DNA of 64,000 nucleotides from 9FT-COMBO-48-23 sp963754385 (GCA_963754385.1 CAVWGE010000002.1:248001-312000); one strand, 5' to 3'; positions 52,094-60,222 are shown, counted from the first letter of the stretch. The notes: generated by a model from the sequence alone, not told the origin. Translations and numbers: made by a program.

Positions 52094-52476
52094 TTTTCGC
52101 CCTCACCATGCCAGGTTCTCTCACCCTCATCTCTAAGTGTTTCCGCACCCCCCAAGTAGACATGCACTATGTCCTCATTTTTTTTACCCGTGTTGAACAA
52201 AACCAGAACCCTCAAACAGCCGGATAAACTTCCAGGCACATTCATTTCATGTCCGCAAAGCAAGGGAACCTGCGTCCAGCCCAGTTCCCGGGCAGCTGCC
52301 GCTGGAAATGCTGCATTAAGGTCGGATGTAGTGGTAAACAGAATACAAGCTACATCGCTGATTTCTACATCATTGACTTTTATCATATTATGAAGCAATT
52401 CCTTAGTCGCAGCTACTATAGCCTCTTTAGTGTTTTGGGGCACAGTAATAGCGCCTCTTATGCCACGGCACCACAA
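52090..52476 (-). CDS. aroH: Chorismate mutase, AroH class
   Basis: Rearranges chorismate to prephenate, toward Phe and Tyr. The 128-residue trimeric AroH type is shown by RGIRGAITVPQNTKEAIVAATKELL (residues 4-28), with the substrate Arg, and FTTTSDLNAAFPAAAARELGW (about 48-68), then GSLSGCLRVLVLFNT (about 82-96). TTG 52476 is used; no ATG or GTG in this frame precedes the conserved Arg. AAGGGGG lies upstream. The tail after residue 115 (GGAETLRDEGERTWHGEGEK) is charged and variable. It is the first gene of aroH-aroF-ribF-tyrS-aminotransferase-serA. Confidence 0.9.
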   Translation of the reverse strand: MWCRGIRGAITVPQNTKEAIVAATKELLHNMIKVNDVEISDVACILFTTTSDLNAAFPAAAARELGWTQVPLLCGHEMNVPGSLSGCLRVLVLFNTGKKNEDIVHVYLGGAETLRDEGERTWHGEGEK

Positions 52477-52563
52477 CTTATATCCATACCCCCTTTCTGG
52501 TTAGCTTAATAGCCTACTCCATTAAGCCATTTGTAGTCAAGAATTTCTTGCTTTAAAACCAGC

Positions 52564-52602
52564 AAAGGCGATAAACTAATAACAGGCATAGCAATCGCCT
52601 TT
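52564..52602. other. Inverted repeat in the aroH/52622 divergent gap
   Basis: AAAGGCGAT (52564-52572) and ATCGCCTTT (52594-52602) are perfect complements around a 21-base loop. It lies upstream of both flanking genes. It may be a leader hairpin or a protein-binding site; a terminator is less likely because the U run is short. Confidence 0.4.
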
Positions 52603-52621
52603 TCAACAACGGAGGTTAATT

Positions 52622-53212
52622 ATGGACAACAGCCAAAAAGTAGCTACCGCAATTGCCATATTCCTGGCCGTTGTCATGCTGTGTGGAGGGTCGGGACTTC
52701 TCAGCTATATGTATGCTTATCAAAGAGGCAATGAAGCTATCTACAACCAGGGATATAATCAGGGATATAATCAAGGTAAGGAGGAGGGTTATCAAGCCGG
52801 CTATAAATCCGGCTCCGAGGCTGGTTATAAGCCCGCCCCAGAACAGGAAACATCAACCGGGTACGCTCTTCACAATCCCACCTATCAGGAAATGAAAACA
52901 TTTATAGCCCAAGACACCACCAATTCAAAGACCTATGAAGAAGATGAATATGTCTGCGTCGACTTTTCTGCTGCAGTGAACAATAATGCTGAGGCTGAAG
53001 GCATACGCTGCGCCATCGTCGATATTTTCCACCCCGAAGGCTACGGTCACACCATAGTAGCCTTCGAAACCACAGATAGAGGCTTAATATTTATTGAACC
53101 GCAGTTCGACCGCGAGGTAGAATTAGTTATAGGTAAGAGCTATTCCCAGATTAACAACTTCACACCGGCGCCCCGTGATGATACCATCGAACGATTCGTA
53201 GTTATCTGGTAG
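52622..53212 (+). CDS. Membrane-anchored protein with possible transglutaminase-like domain
   Basis: 196 residues. One N-terminal membrane helix (about residues 7-30, VATAIAIFLAVVMLCGGSGLL) is followed by a Tyr-Asn-Gln-Gly repeat (YNQG three times, then YQAGYKSGSEAGYK; about 40-68). The outside domain (about 85-196) has Cys in YVCVDFSAAV (about 106), His in GYGHTIVAFE (about 137) and an acidic pair in FIEPQFD (about 152-158). This order and spacing resemble the Cys-His-Asp triad of transglutaminase-like cysteine proteases, but the match is short and from memory. ATG 52622 has GGAGG eight bases upstream. Monocistronic. Confidence 0.65.
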   Translation: MDNSQKVATAIAIFLAVVMLCGGSGLLSYMYAYQRGNEAIYNQGYNQGYNQGKEEGYQAGYKSGSEAGYKPAPEQETSTGYALHNPTYQEMKTFIAQDTTNSKTYEEDEYVCVDFSAAVNNNAEAEGIRCAIVDIFHPEGYGHTIVAFETTDRGLIFIEPQFDREVELVIGKSYSQINNFTPAPRDDTIERFVVIW

Positions 53213-53310
53213 GTTTTCTTATTGGCTCAATTGTCTAAAACAATCAGCATCACCACTTTTAAGCATTCAAAGTCTATGGTAGAATAACTGAAAAATATGG
53301 GAGGCGGAAA

Positions 53311-53952
53311 ATGAAAATTCGAGACGTTATGACCTGGAATGTAGTTACTGTGTCAAGTGATACACCGATAATGGAAGCCAGGAAAATCATGGACGCCCAT
53401 AAAATCCGCCGCTTGCCGGTCATTGACAAAGGGAAATTAGTGGGTATGGTGAGCAAAGAGCGTATAGCCCGTTCAGGACCGTCACCAGCTACCAGCCTAA
53501 GCGTCTGGGAAATCAACTACCTGCTGGCAAAGATGACGGTTAAAGAAGTCATGACAAAAGATGTGGTCACAGTCCATCCCGATATGACCGTAGAAGCTGC
53601 TATAGCTTTGGCTCAAAGCAAGGGCGTAGGCGCCCTGCCAGTGATAGAAAACAATAAACTCTTAGGCATAGCCACAACCAACGATTTCTTCTACAAAATA
53701 CTCAACCCGCTGTTGGGGATAGGCCAGCCTGGGACACGCATAATCATCTCCAGAGGCACCGAAGCCAAAAACGTACAAGAGATTATGGAGGTAGTTAAAA
53801 AGCTTGGAGCTAAAATAGCCTCATTCCACAGCATGCCGCCAGTTGAAGGCAAGGAACAAGACCTGTGCATACATGTTGACAAAGGAGATGTTACACAGCT
53901 TATCAAAGACCTGGCAAGCAAAGGTTACTCGGCTGAAATAGTAGACCGTTAA
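53311..53952 (+). CDS. CBS-domain protein with C-terminal ACT-like domain
   Basis: 213 residues. Two CBS motifs form a Bateman module: KIRDVMTWNVVTVSSDTPIMEARKIMDAHKIRRLPVIDKGKLVGMV (residues 1-47) and VKEVMTKDVVTVHPDMTVEAAIALAQSKGVGALPVIENNKLLGIAT (about 77-122). The remaining 75 residues (NVQEIMEVVKKLGAKIASF...) alternate strands and helices like an ACT domain. Bateman modules bind adenine nucleotides and regulate partner proteins; no enzyme is attached. ATG 53311 has GGGAGGCGG eight bases upstream, after an extended -10 TGGTAGAAT. Confidence 0.85.
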   Translation: MKIRDVMTWNVVTVSSDTPIMEARKIMDAHKIRRLPVIDKGKLVGMVSKERIARSGPSPATSLSVWEINYLLAKMTVKEVMTKDVVTVHPDMTVEAAIALAQSKGVGALPVIENNKLLGIATTNDFFYKILNPLLGIGQPGTRIIISRGTEAKNVQEIMEVVKKLGAKIASFHSMPPVEGKEQDLCIHVDKGDVTQLIKDLASKGYSAEIVDR

Positions 53953-53984
53953 GACTCCATAGATTTCCCCAAAAAGTCAAACGC

Positions 53985-54008
53985 CACCTAATGTAGGTGC
54001 GCCTTTTT
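53985..54008 (+). terminator. Possible terminator of the CBS gene
   Basis: CACCTA, loop ATG, TAGGTG, then CGCCTTTTT. The six-pair stem and five-U run are weak but correctly placed 33 bases after the stop. Confidence 0.45.
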
Positions 54009-54012
54009 AAGG

Positions 54013-54170
54013 TCGCACAGGCGGGGTTAAAACCCCGCCGCTAATTGTTCACACCTGTCACCTCGACCTGTCAGGTCGAGACCATGAGGTTAAAACCTCA
54101 TGGCTACATGTTATGGTTTAGTCACCAATGTAGCCCCGACCTTAGAAATTTTTTCCCATGTAGCTCCGAC
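54013..54170. repeat. Dispersed hairpin-type repeat cluster
   Basis: GGCGGGGTTAAAACCCCGCC, then ACCTGTCAGGTCGAG and CATGAGGTTAAAACCTCATG with a GGCTACATG flank, then two ATGTAGCCCCGACCTTAG-type pieces. Short palindromes of the TGTAGCC family, directly upstream of the degV promoter. Confidence 0.7.
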
Positions 54171-54173
54171 CTA

Positions 54174-54203
54174 TTGACAACAACGGATTTAAGGTGATAA
54201 CCT
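54174..54203 (+). promoter_or_regulatory. Promoter of degV
   Basis: A perfect TTGACA (54174-54179), an 18-base spacer, and TAACCT (54198-54203). The -10 is imperfect. It gives a leader of about 28 bases with AAGGAG before GTG 54238. Confidence 0.6.
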
Positions 54204-54237
54204 GTACCTAGTTATCCGAGGCGCGAAGGAGTAACCT

Positions 54238-55089
54238 GTGAAACATGTCGCCATTGTTACCGATAGCGCAAGCTGCCTGCCACAAGAAATCAAAGACAAG
54301 TACGAAATCGAACTGGTACCGTTAAAAATCCACAACCGAAACAAGACATACTCGGATATCATCGATATTGCGCCCCATCAAGTCTACGCTTTACTGAGAG
54401 CTGGCGAGGTTCTTACCACATCGGCACCACCACCGGGAACATTTCTTGAAACCTTTCACCGCCTGGCTACGAGAGCCAGGGAAATCCTGTGCCTCACCGT
54501 CGCCTCCACCTATAGCGCCACTTTCTCTTCAATGCAATCAGCCATAGAGACAGCCAAGAAGCAATTGCCTAAAATCCGAATCGAGCTGGTCGATTGTTAC
54601 ACCGGCTCAGCAGCTCAAGCTTTAATAGCTCTAACCGCAGCCCGCACTGTGAAACTGGGCGGCAATTTGAATCAAACTATCTCAAAGGTCAACCAGGTCA
54701 TCCCAAAGGCTGAAATCACCGTAGCGCTCGATACCCTGAAATATCTGGAAAGAAGCGGCAGGGCCCCAAAGGTAGGTGCCTGGGCGACCTCATTGCTCAA
54801 GCTAAAACCGGTGGTAATTAACCGAATGGGTCACGCCCATTTCTTAGGAATGGTCAGGAGCCGCTCTCAGGGCATTGAACGAATGATTAGAACTGTGAGG
54901 GAAAAGATAGGACCTAACAGAGTAAGCGTTATAATCATCCATAGCGAGCTAGAAACCGAAGCCAGGGAACTGGAACGCCGCTTACATAGCGAATTCAACT
55001 GCGACGAAACCTACGTTACCGAGGTCTCTGCGGTGGTTGCCGTCCACCTCGGCCCCGGTGCCATAGGCATCGCCTTTTTGCCCTCATGA
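54238..55089 (+). CDS. degV: DegV family fatty-acid-binding protein
   Basis: 283 residues. The N-terminal block VAIVTDSASCLPQEIKDKYEIELVPLKI (residues 3-30) and TSAPPPGTFLETF (about 61-73) are DegV signatures, as is the C-terminal HLGPGAIGIAFLP (about 270-282). Family members bind one fatty acid between two domains; in firmicutes (FakB) they present it to a fatty-acid kinase. No FakA-like kinase is adjacent. The gene is followed after 126 bases by a PlsY-like acyltransferase, which fits a lipid role. GTG 54238 follows AAGGAG. Confidence 0.9.
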   Translation: MKHVAIVTDSASCLPQEIKDKYEIELVPLKIHNRNKTYSDIIDIAPHQVYALLRAGEVLTTSAPPPGTFLETFHRLATRAREILCLTVASTYSATFSSMQSAIETAKKQLPKIRIELVDCYTGSAAQALIALTAARTVKLGGNLNQTISKVNQVIPKAEITVALDTLKYLERSGRAPKVGAWATSLLKLKPVVINRMGHAHFLGMVRSRSQGIERMIRTVREKIGPNRVSVIIIHSELETEARELERRLHSEFNCDETYVTEVSAVVAVHLGPGAIGIAFLPS

Positions 55090-55215
55090 CTATGCCTCTG
55101 CTGATATTTTAGCTGTAATTCCCGCAAACCTTGCCTCAATTGCCCGAGAACCAGCCGGGGGTTTCCTAACTTCGATTTTCTTGATAAAATTTTATGAGGA
55201 TATGAGGAGGATTAG

Positions 55216-55938
55216 ATGATACTAGCCGATATTGCTCTGGTGATAGGTGCCTACCTGCTAGGCTCGCTGCCTTACATGCTCCTTCTGGCCCGAGCCAAAA
55301 GAGTTGATTTATCTAAAGAAGACGACCTGCACATGGCACTGTGGCATAAGGTAGGTCGCCTCGAAGGTTTATCAGGAGTGCTTGTTGATATACTAAAAGG
55401 AATCATACCCATTATCGTCGGCTTCGCCTTTGATTTTCGTCTGGCTGTGACCGCTGCCGCCGGTGTAGCCGCAGTTGTGGGGCAGATGTGGCCTGTATTC
55501 CGAAAGTTCGATGGGGAAAGAGGCAATACCACGGGCATAGGAGTAGTAATCGCGCTTACCATGTACCTTACCGCAACCTATTCTCCACTTGCCTATATAG
55601 TCTTTATTATCTTTGCCATTCCTATACTCATAGGCATCGGCATCAGGACAATTCCCCGCATGATAGCTTCCAGTCAAACACTCAGCCAACGCTTCATGTT
55701 CGGCGGTCCCGCAAGCAACAGCATGCCCCTGGGTATGGCTGTCGGCTTTGCCGCAGCACCGCTAAGCTCCTGGTGCCTAAGACAACCACCGGAGATGACC
55801 TGGGCCTTTTTAGCTGTCTTTGTCGCCTTAATGATACGCCGTCTCACCGTAGGATTAAGCAAAGACCTGAAGACGGCTACCACCAGCGTCGGAAGTATAC
55901 TGATTAACCGCCTTCTCTACGACAGAAGTTACCTCTAG
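55216..55938 (+). CDS. plsY: Divergent glycerol-3-phosphate acyltransferase (PlsY-like)
   Basis: 240 residues, about six membrane helices. The start DIALVIGAYLLGSLPYMLLLARAKRVDL (residues 4-31) and VLVDILKGIIPIIVGF (about 56-71) match PlsY; GQMWPVFRKFDGERGNTTGIGV (about 93-114) is the acyl-phosphate site, where the usual GGKGVAT is replaced by GERGNTTG. PlsY transfers acyl groups from acyl phosphate to glycerol-3-phosphate in the membrane. The changed motif and longer C-terminal half make activity uncertain; it could be a paralogue with another acceptor. ATG 55216 has GAGGAGG six bases upstream, after an extended -10 TGATAAAAT. Confidence 0.78.
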   Translation: MILADIALVIGAYLLGSLPYMLLLARAKRVDLSKEDDLHMALWHKVGRLEGLSGVLVDILKGIIPIIVGFAFDFRLAVTAAAGVAAVVGQMWPVFRKFDGERGNTTGIGVVIALTMYLTATYSPLAYIVFIIFAIPILIGIGIRTIPRMIASSQTLSQRFMFGGPASNSMPLGMAVGFAAAPLSSWCLRQPPEMTWAFLAVFVALMIRRLTVGLSKDLKTATTSVGSILINRLLYDRSYL

Positions 55939-55964
55939 GGATATGAATTAAACCCCATCTGCCG

Positions 55965-56160
55965 TTGCGAGGCGTCCTGAATGAAACGAAGGAGCAGCCG
56001 TGGCAATCTCGGCACTTCCCCTGTCATTCTGAGGGAACGAAGCGACCGAAGAATCCTGGTGGTGCTAGGGGCATCAAGAGTTTGCGTAGCAGAGTTTACC
56101 CTGAGCACTATGAGATTCTTCGCTTTGCTCAGAATGACAAAAACGAAGGGCTCGCAATGA
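55965..56160. repeat. TCATTCTGA-type dispersed repeat cluster
   Basis: Three related pieces: TGTCATTCTGAGGGAACGAA followed by GAAGAATCCT; TTTACCCTGAGCACTATGAG with ATTCTTCGC; and CTCAGAATGACAAAAACGAA. Two face each other and could form a long hairpin between the PlsY-like gene and the flavoprotein gene, both of which end near it. Confidence 0.75.
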
Positions 56161-56168
56161 CGGGTTGT

Positions 56169-57569
56169 TTACTTACCCAGCCGCCTCATTATCTCCCTGG
56201 CAACCACCACACCACAAGCCGAAGCTTGAATCAATCCTCGACTAACACCGGCACCGTCGCCGGCAGCAAACATATTGCCGATTTCCGTCTCCAGACACGG
56301 ACTTAACTCCAGCTGGCTGGAATAAAATTTGACCTCGACACCATAAAGCAAAGTATGTCGAGACGCCACCCCCGGAGCCAGCTTATCCATGGCTTGAAGC
56401 ATCTCCACTATCCCTTTGAGATGGCGAAACGGCAGAGCAAAGCTCAGGTCTCCCGGTGTTGCCGCTTTTAAGGTAGGCTCAACAATACTATGCTGAATAC
56501 GCTCCGGCGTTGAGCGATGCCCCTCCATAAGGTCACCGAATCGCTGCACCAGCACGCCGCCGCTGAGAAGGTTAGCCAGGCGTGCCAGATACTTTCCATA
56601 AGCAATAGGCTCATGAAACGGCTCGGTAAACGTGGTGCTCACCAGAATGGCAAAGTTGGTATTCCCGGTTTTGCGTTCCGCATAGCTATTGCCGTTGACT
56701 GTAATCACCGGGTCGGCACCACCGGTAGCCTCCATAATCACCTCACCGCCGGGGCACATGCAAAATGTCCTTATACGGTCGCCAAAACTCCTGGAAAAGA
56801 ATTCGAGCTTCGATTCATACAACACCGAAGTTAACTCTTCAAGCACCGGTGCCGGCACTTCCACCCTGACGCCGACATCGATGGGATTGGACTTCAGGCT
56901 TAGCTTTAGCCTGCCGGCTTCATTCGTCAGCCATTCCGCACCTTCCCTGCCCGGCGCCAAAACCAGATAGCGGCACTCCAGGCGTTCACCTCGGCTCGTC
57001 TCCACCCCAGCCACCACTCCGTCATTAATCATGATACTTTCCGCCATCTCTCCCAACCTCACCTCAACCCCCCGGACAATGAAATCCCGCATAGCCTTAA
57101 GCACCTGTCGGGACCGTTCCGTACCGATATGGCGCAGCTTCACCGGAATTAGCCTCAACTCTGCCAGAATTGCCCGGCGTCTCAACTCATCCACCTCCTC
57201 GCCGACACCGTAAATCCTATCGGTAGCACCAAACTTGAGGTACAGACTATCTACATAGTCAATAAGCTCCTGCACCTGTTCAATCCCCAATAACTCACCT
57301 AACCGACCGCCCACTGCCGGAGACAAAGTCAACTTACCGTCGCTGAAAGCTCCGGCACCGCCCAGCCCGCTAACCAGATGACACAGCGAGCAAGATATGC
57401 AGCTCTTACCTGTATCTTGTAGAGGACACCTGCGGGCGTCGATGTCTTTGCCCTTTTCCAGAAGCAGTACTTTAACGTCGGCGGCCTGGCATAGCTCTAA
57501 GGCAGCAAACATACCTGCCGGGCCGCCACCGACGATTATGACGTCATACTTACCGGTTTTTTTAGCCAT
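56169..57569 (-). CDS. FAD-dependent oxidoreductase, COG2509-like
   Basis: 466 residues. The dinucleotide site is at the start: YDVIIVGGGPAGMFAALEL (about residues 8-26). An RCP..CISCSLCHLVSGLGGAGAFSDGKLT block (about 47-75) has several cysteines and the diagnostic GGAGAFSDGKL motif of this family. The C-terminal AAGDGAGVSRGLIQASACGVVVA (about 438-460) closes the FAD site. Proteins of this group are annotated as FAD-dependent dehydrogenases with unknown substrate. The Cys cluster could hold a metal or disulfide. ATG 57569 lies at the end of a repeat cluster; monocistronic. Confidence 0.85.
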   Translation of the reverse strand: MAKKTGKYDVIIVGGGPAGMFAALELCQAADVKVLLLEKGKDIDARRCPLQDTGKSCISCSLCHLVSGLGGAGAFSDGKLTLSPAVGGRLGELLGIEQVQELIDYVDSLYLKFGATDRIYGVGEEVDELRRRAILAELRLIPVKLRHIGTERSRQVLKAMRDFIVRGVEVRLGEMAESIMINDGVVAGVETSRGERLECRYLVLAPGREGAEWLTNEAGRLKLSLKSNPIDVGVRVEVPAPVLEELTSVLYESKLEFFSRSFGDRIRTFCMCPGGEVIMEATGGADPVITVNGNSYAERKTGNTNFAILVSTTFTEPFHEPIAYGKYLARLANLLSGGVLVQRFGDLMEGHRSTPERIQHSIVEPTLKAATPGDLSFALPFRHLKGIVEMLQAMDKLAPGVASRHTLLYGVEVKFYSSQLELSPCLETEIGNMFAAGDGAGVSRGLIQASACGVVVAREIMRRLGK

Positions 57570-57587
57570 GTCCGCTTCAGCTCCAGA

Positions 57588-57958
57588 ACATGTAGCCCCG
57601 AGGCTTTAGCCTCGGGAGCCCGACCCACTGTGAAAATCCCAATTTCTAAATCCTAAACAATATCTAAACTCCAATTCACCAAACTCAGGGTGCGCAACTC
57701 TATCGTCATTGCAAGCCCTTCTTTTTTGTCATTCTGACCCCTTCGCCAGTGTCATCCTGAGGGAGCACTTCGCCTTTGTCATTCTGAGCACTTCGCCTTT
57801 GTCATTCTGAGCGTAGCGAAGAATCTTACATGGCTCAGTGTAAACTCCGCGAATAATCTCACCGTGCTGTCCCCCACCTGAGATTCTTCGGTCGCCCTTC
57901 CGCGGAAGGGCTCCTCAGAATGACAGAGAGAAAGACCAGAATTGCCGGGGCTACATTT
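57588..57958. repeat. Mixed dispersed repeat cluster
   Basis: TGTAGCCCCGAGGCTTTAGC with CTCGGGAGCCCGACC; an AT-rich AATCCTAAACAATATCTAAA stretch; then several TCATTCTGA-type pieces (GTCATTCTGAGCGTAGCGAA and relatives) in both orientations. All three repeat families of the window are joined here. No gene is seen in the 417-base gap. Confidence 0.75.
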
Positions 57959-57986
57959 CTACCTTTCTTCTTGCCTCCTTACTTTC

Positions 57987-58970
57987 CTAATCTTTGGACC
58001 GCCTTTCAGCCAGTTGCCGCGACCAGCCAGCCAACAGAGTTCTCAGCCGGAGAATTTCATCGGCCGCTGAATAGGGGTCAACCTCACCGGCTTCCACCAT
58101 CGCCATGTGCCGGCCCAGCTCCTCATCTCGTTCCACCAGCTTCAAAAGTTCATCAGAAACCCTGCGCTCCACGATTTGCAAAAATTCCCGCCGCCGCTGT
58201 TCCTGCCGCCGCTGTGACAATCGCCCGGTTTCCTCCAATGCCTGACGATGCTTTTCCATCTGCCCGTAAAGTTCATCAATGCCGACATTATTTATAGCTT
58301 CAGTAGCTACCACCGGCGCCTGCCACCGGCTTTCACCGGAGCGAGAGTATGCCATCATCTCCAGTTCAGCCACCAGTTTATCAGCCCCCGGGCGGTCAGC
58401 CTTATTTACCACAAAGATGTCGGCAATCTCAAACAAGCCTGCCTTCATCGTCTGAATAGTATCACCCGCCTCAGGAACCAGGTCCACCACCACAGTATCT
58501 ACATTTTGCATTATATCCAGCTCAGTCTGCCCCACCCCCACCGACTCGACCAGAATGAAGTCTTTCCCGAAGGCACTCATCAACTTAATTACACCACCGG
58601 TAGCCCGCGGCAGACCACCGTGACTGCCGCGCGTTGCCATACTTCGAATGAAAACCCCCTCATCAAGATAATGCTGCTGCATCCTTATCCTGTCCCCGAG
58701 AACAGCACCACCGCTAAACGGACTGGTAGGGTCAGCGGCGATTATGCCCACCGTGAAACCACGCTGCCGCATCACGGCCGTCAACCGGTCCACGATGGTG
58801 CTCTTACCTCCCCCCGGTGGCCCGGTTATGCCTATGCAATAAGCTTTACCCAGATGAGGATAGACCTGCTTCATTATCTGGGGTACATCAGCACCGTCTG
58901 TCTCCACTCTTGTAATCAACCGCGCTAAAGACAGCACATCTCCAGCCAGCATATCTTCAACCATGTCCAT
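57987..58970 (-). CDS. meaB: Methylmalonyl-CoA mutase-associated GTPase MeaB (ArgK family)
   Basis: A G3E GTPase that chaperones adenosylcobalamin into methylmalonyl-CoA mutase. Walker A is GITGPPGGGKSTIVDRL (about residues 44-60). The Mg/switch region is DPTSPFSGGAVLGDRIRM (about 80-97), and the SVGVGQTELDI block (about 140-150) is diagnostic. The base-specificity motif is NKAD (about 190-193). At 327 residues from ATG 58970 it is normal; starts at 59012 would add 14 variable residues. No mutase or B12 gene is in the window, so the partner is elsewhere. Flanked by repeat DNA on both sides. Confidence 0.9.
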   Translation of the reverse strand: MDMVEDMLAGDVLSLARLITRVETDGADVPQIMKQVYPHLGKAYCIGITGPPGGGKSTIVDRLTAVMRQRGFTVGIIAADPTSPFSGGAVLGDRIRMQQHYLDEGVFIRSMATRGSHGGLPRATGGVIKLMSAFGKDFILVESVGVGQTELDIMQNVDTVVVDLVPEAGDTIQTMKAGLFEIADIFVVNKADRPGADKLVAELEMMAYSRSGESRWQAPVVATEAINNVGIDELYGQMEKHRQALEETGRLSQRRQEQRRREFLQIVERRVSDELLKLVERDEELGRHMAMVEAGEVDPYSAADEILRLRTLLAGWSRQLAERRSKD

Positions 58971-59074
58971 TACAAAAGACCTTCTCCTTTTCATATTCCG
59001 CGGCAAATTCATGAACCATTCTATAAATTAGCCTACCATACGTCAAGGAAAGGTGGACGCTTAAAACCCGAAAT

Positions 59075-59460
59075 GTAGGGACAGGTCTTTAGACCTATCC
59101 GAGGCGGACAGGCGGGCGACACGTAGATAAACCTGTTGTTAAGGGGCAAAAGTCTAAAAATTTGTTCAGAATTCACCCTCACCCTGACCCTCTCCCATCA
59201 AGGGAGAGGGGGATATAAAAATTTCTCCCTCCCCTGGCGGGAGGGAGTTAGAGGGAGGGGGAAAGCCACGAGGCTTTAGCCTCGTGACCCCGACCTTAAA
59301 AGGTCGCGACTTGGCGTGCTAAATCCTAAGCACTAAATTCCAAACTCTAAACAAATTCAAAGCACCAATAACCAAAACATCGGGTATCTTAAATTTTGAG
59401 AATTAGTATTTTGATATTGTTTAGGATTTAGAAATTAGGATTTGGAATTTTGGGTGACTG
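59075..59460. repeat. Dispersed repeat cluster
   Basis: In order: a TGTAGGGACAGGTCTTTAGA-type palindrome; GGAGAGGG-rich inverted pieces CCCTCTCCCATCAAGGGAGA; the CACGAGGCTTTAGCCTCGTG hairpin; a GACCTTAAAAGGTCG palindrome; then the AT-rich pair AATCCTAAGCACTAAATTCC and TTTAGGATTTAGAAATTAGG facing each other. The 654-base gap before the HTH gene holds no other feature that I can support. Confidence 0.75.
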
Positions 59461-59624
59461 AAGGTCAGGCGGTGTTTATTTGTGGTATTCGCAGATGCGG
59501 CGGAGGTCAAGGCTACAGGGGGAGATTTTTAAAAGGTCGGGGCTACATAGGTAGTGAAATAAGAAGGTTACGGGTGACCGTCGTGGTTTGCGTTGCATGT
59601 AGCTTTGATTTTTGGGGGTTTTTC

Positions 59625-59837
59625 CTATACAACCTTCTGGCCGGTCCCGTACTTCTCGGCAAGGAACAGGGCGATATCCTCCCGGCTGAATCTGCGGTCG
59701 CCTCGTGTGCCAATGCGGTATGCCTTCAACATCCCGCTCTCGTCCCAACGTCGCACCGTATTGATATGCACGTTGAGAAGCCGGGCCAGCTCTCGCGCTG
59801 TTAACATACCGTTGCTTGTGCCATTACGCCGCGCCAT
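59625..59837 (-). CDS. MerR/excisionase-type helix-turn-helix protein
   Basis: 70 residues. LTARELARLLNVHINTVRRWDESGMLKAYRIGTRGDRRFSREDIALFL is a winged HTH of the MerR/excisionase type with recognition helix HINTVRRWDESG and wing RGDRRFS. ATG 59837 has AAAAGGAG 13 bases upstream. It stands alone, divergent from the surface-protein locus, and between repeat clusters. A direct repeat TTTAACTC occurs twice in its own leader (near 59851 and 59882), which could be its operator. No integrase is near. Confidence 0.78.
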   Translation of the reverse strand: MARRNGTSNGMLTARELARLLNVHINTVRRWDESGMLKAYRIGTRGDRRFSREDIALFLAEKYGTGQKVV

Positions 59838-60001
59838 GCCAAAAACTCCTTTTAACTCCTCTCGCTTATCCTACACTAACTTTAACTCACTTTATCTTAA
59901 TATACAATCACCCAAAGGTACCAAATGGCGTGGTATGTTAGTACTGCACCACACTGGGAAAAAAGTCCTGTAAATGGTGAGGTTTTGTTAGGATAAGGCA
60001 C

Positions 60002-60030
60002 TTGACAACTATCCCATTATGTGGGACAAT
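60002..60030 (+). promoter_or_regulatory. Promoter of the surface-protein leader RNA
   Basis: A perfect TTGACA (60002-60007), a 17-base spacer, and GACAAT (60025-60030). It places the transcript start near 60037, 283 bases before the TTG of the gene. Confidence 0.55.
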
Positions 60031-60036
60031 CACGCT

Positions 60037-60192
60037 AAAGGGTGAGCTAGACATCTAGCCAAAGGTTTGCAATGTAGCTTTGATTTTAGCTCAAACCTAG
60101 GGGGGCGATGAAGCGCCAGCTGTAAATTGGTCACTTAGCTGGTGCCGAGCCAGTAGTGAAACCGACCCTAATGGGTCGGTTTTATATTTTAA
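60037..60192 (+). ncRNA. Structured leader RNA with terminator, candidate riboswitch
   Basis: Three or more helices can be drawn: GCTAG/CTAGC (60046-60059); AGGTTTG (60063-60069) with CAAACCT (60092-60098); GGCG/CGCC (60103-60116); and CCAGCT/AGCTGG (60116-60142). These are followed by an intrinsic terminator (60159-60190) before the surface-protein gene. This is the layout of a transcription-control leader. I do not recognise a named riboswitch: a CACGCTAAAGGG string resembles the start of c-di-GMP-I aptamers, but the rest does not fit. Confidence 0.5.
60159..60190 (+). terminator. Intrinsic terminator upstream of the surface protein
   Basis: AAACCGACCC, loop TAAT, GGGTCGGTTT, then TATATTTT. 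The ten-pair stem is perfect. It stands 130 bases before the gene, so it ends or attenuates the leader RNA. Confidence 0.85.
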
Positions 60193-60222
60193 ATGACTAT
60201 CAAAGGATAGGCAACAAAGGAG

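Noticed and set aside
53985..54008. Member of the TGTAGCC repeat family
   Set aside because: It touches that cluster but has its own stem and U run, so a terminator is the simpler reading.
58248..58928. 226-residue plus-strand open frame
   Set aside because: Antisense to meaB; His-rich because of the codon mirror, not a zinc protein.
60037..60192. c-di-GMP-I (GEMM) or fluoride riboswitch
   Set aside because: CACGCTAAAGGG and GGCGATG resemble parts of these classes, but the GGGACGCAAAGC core and the fluoride pseudoknot partner are missing.
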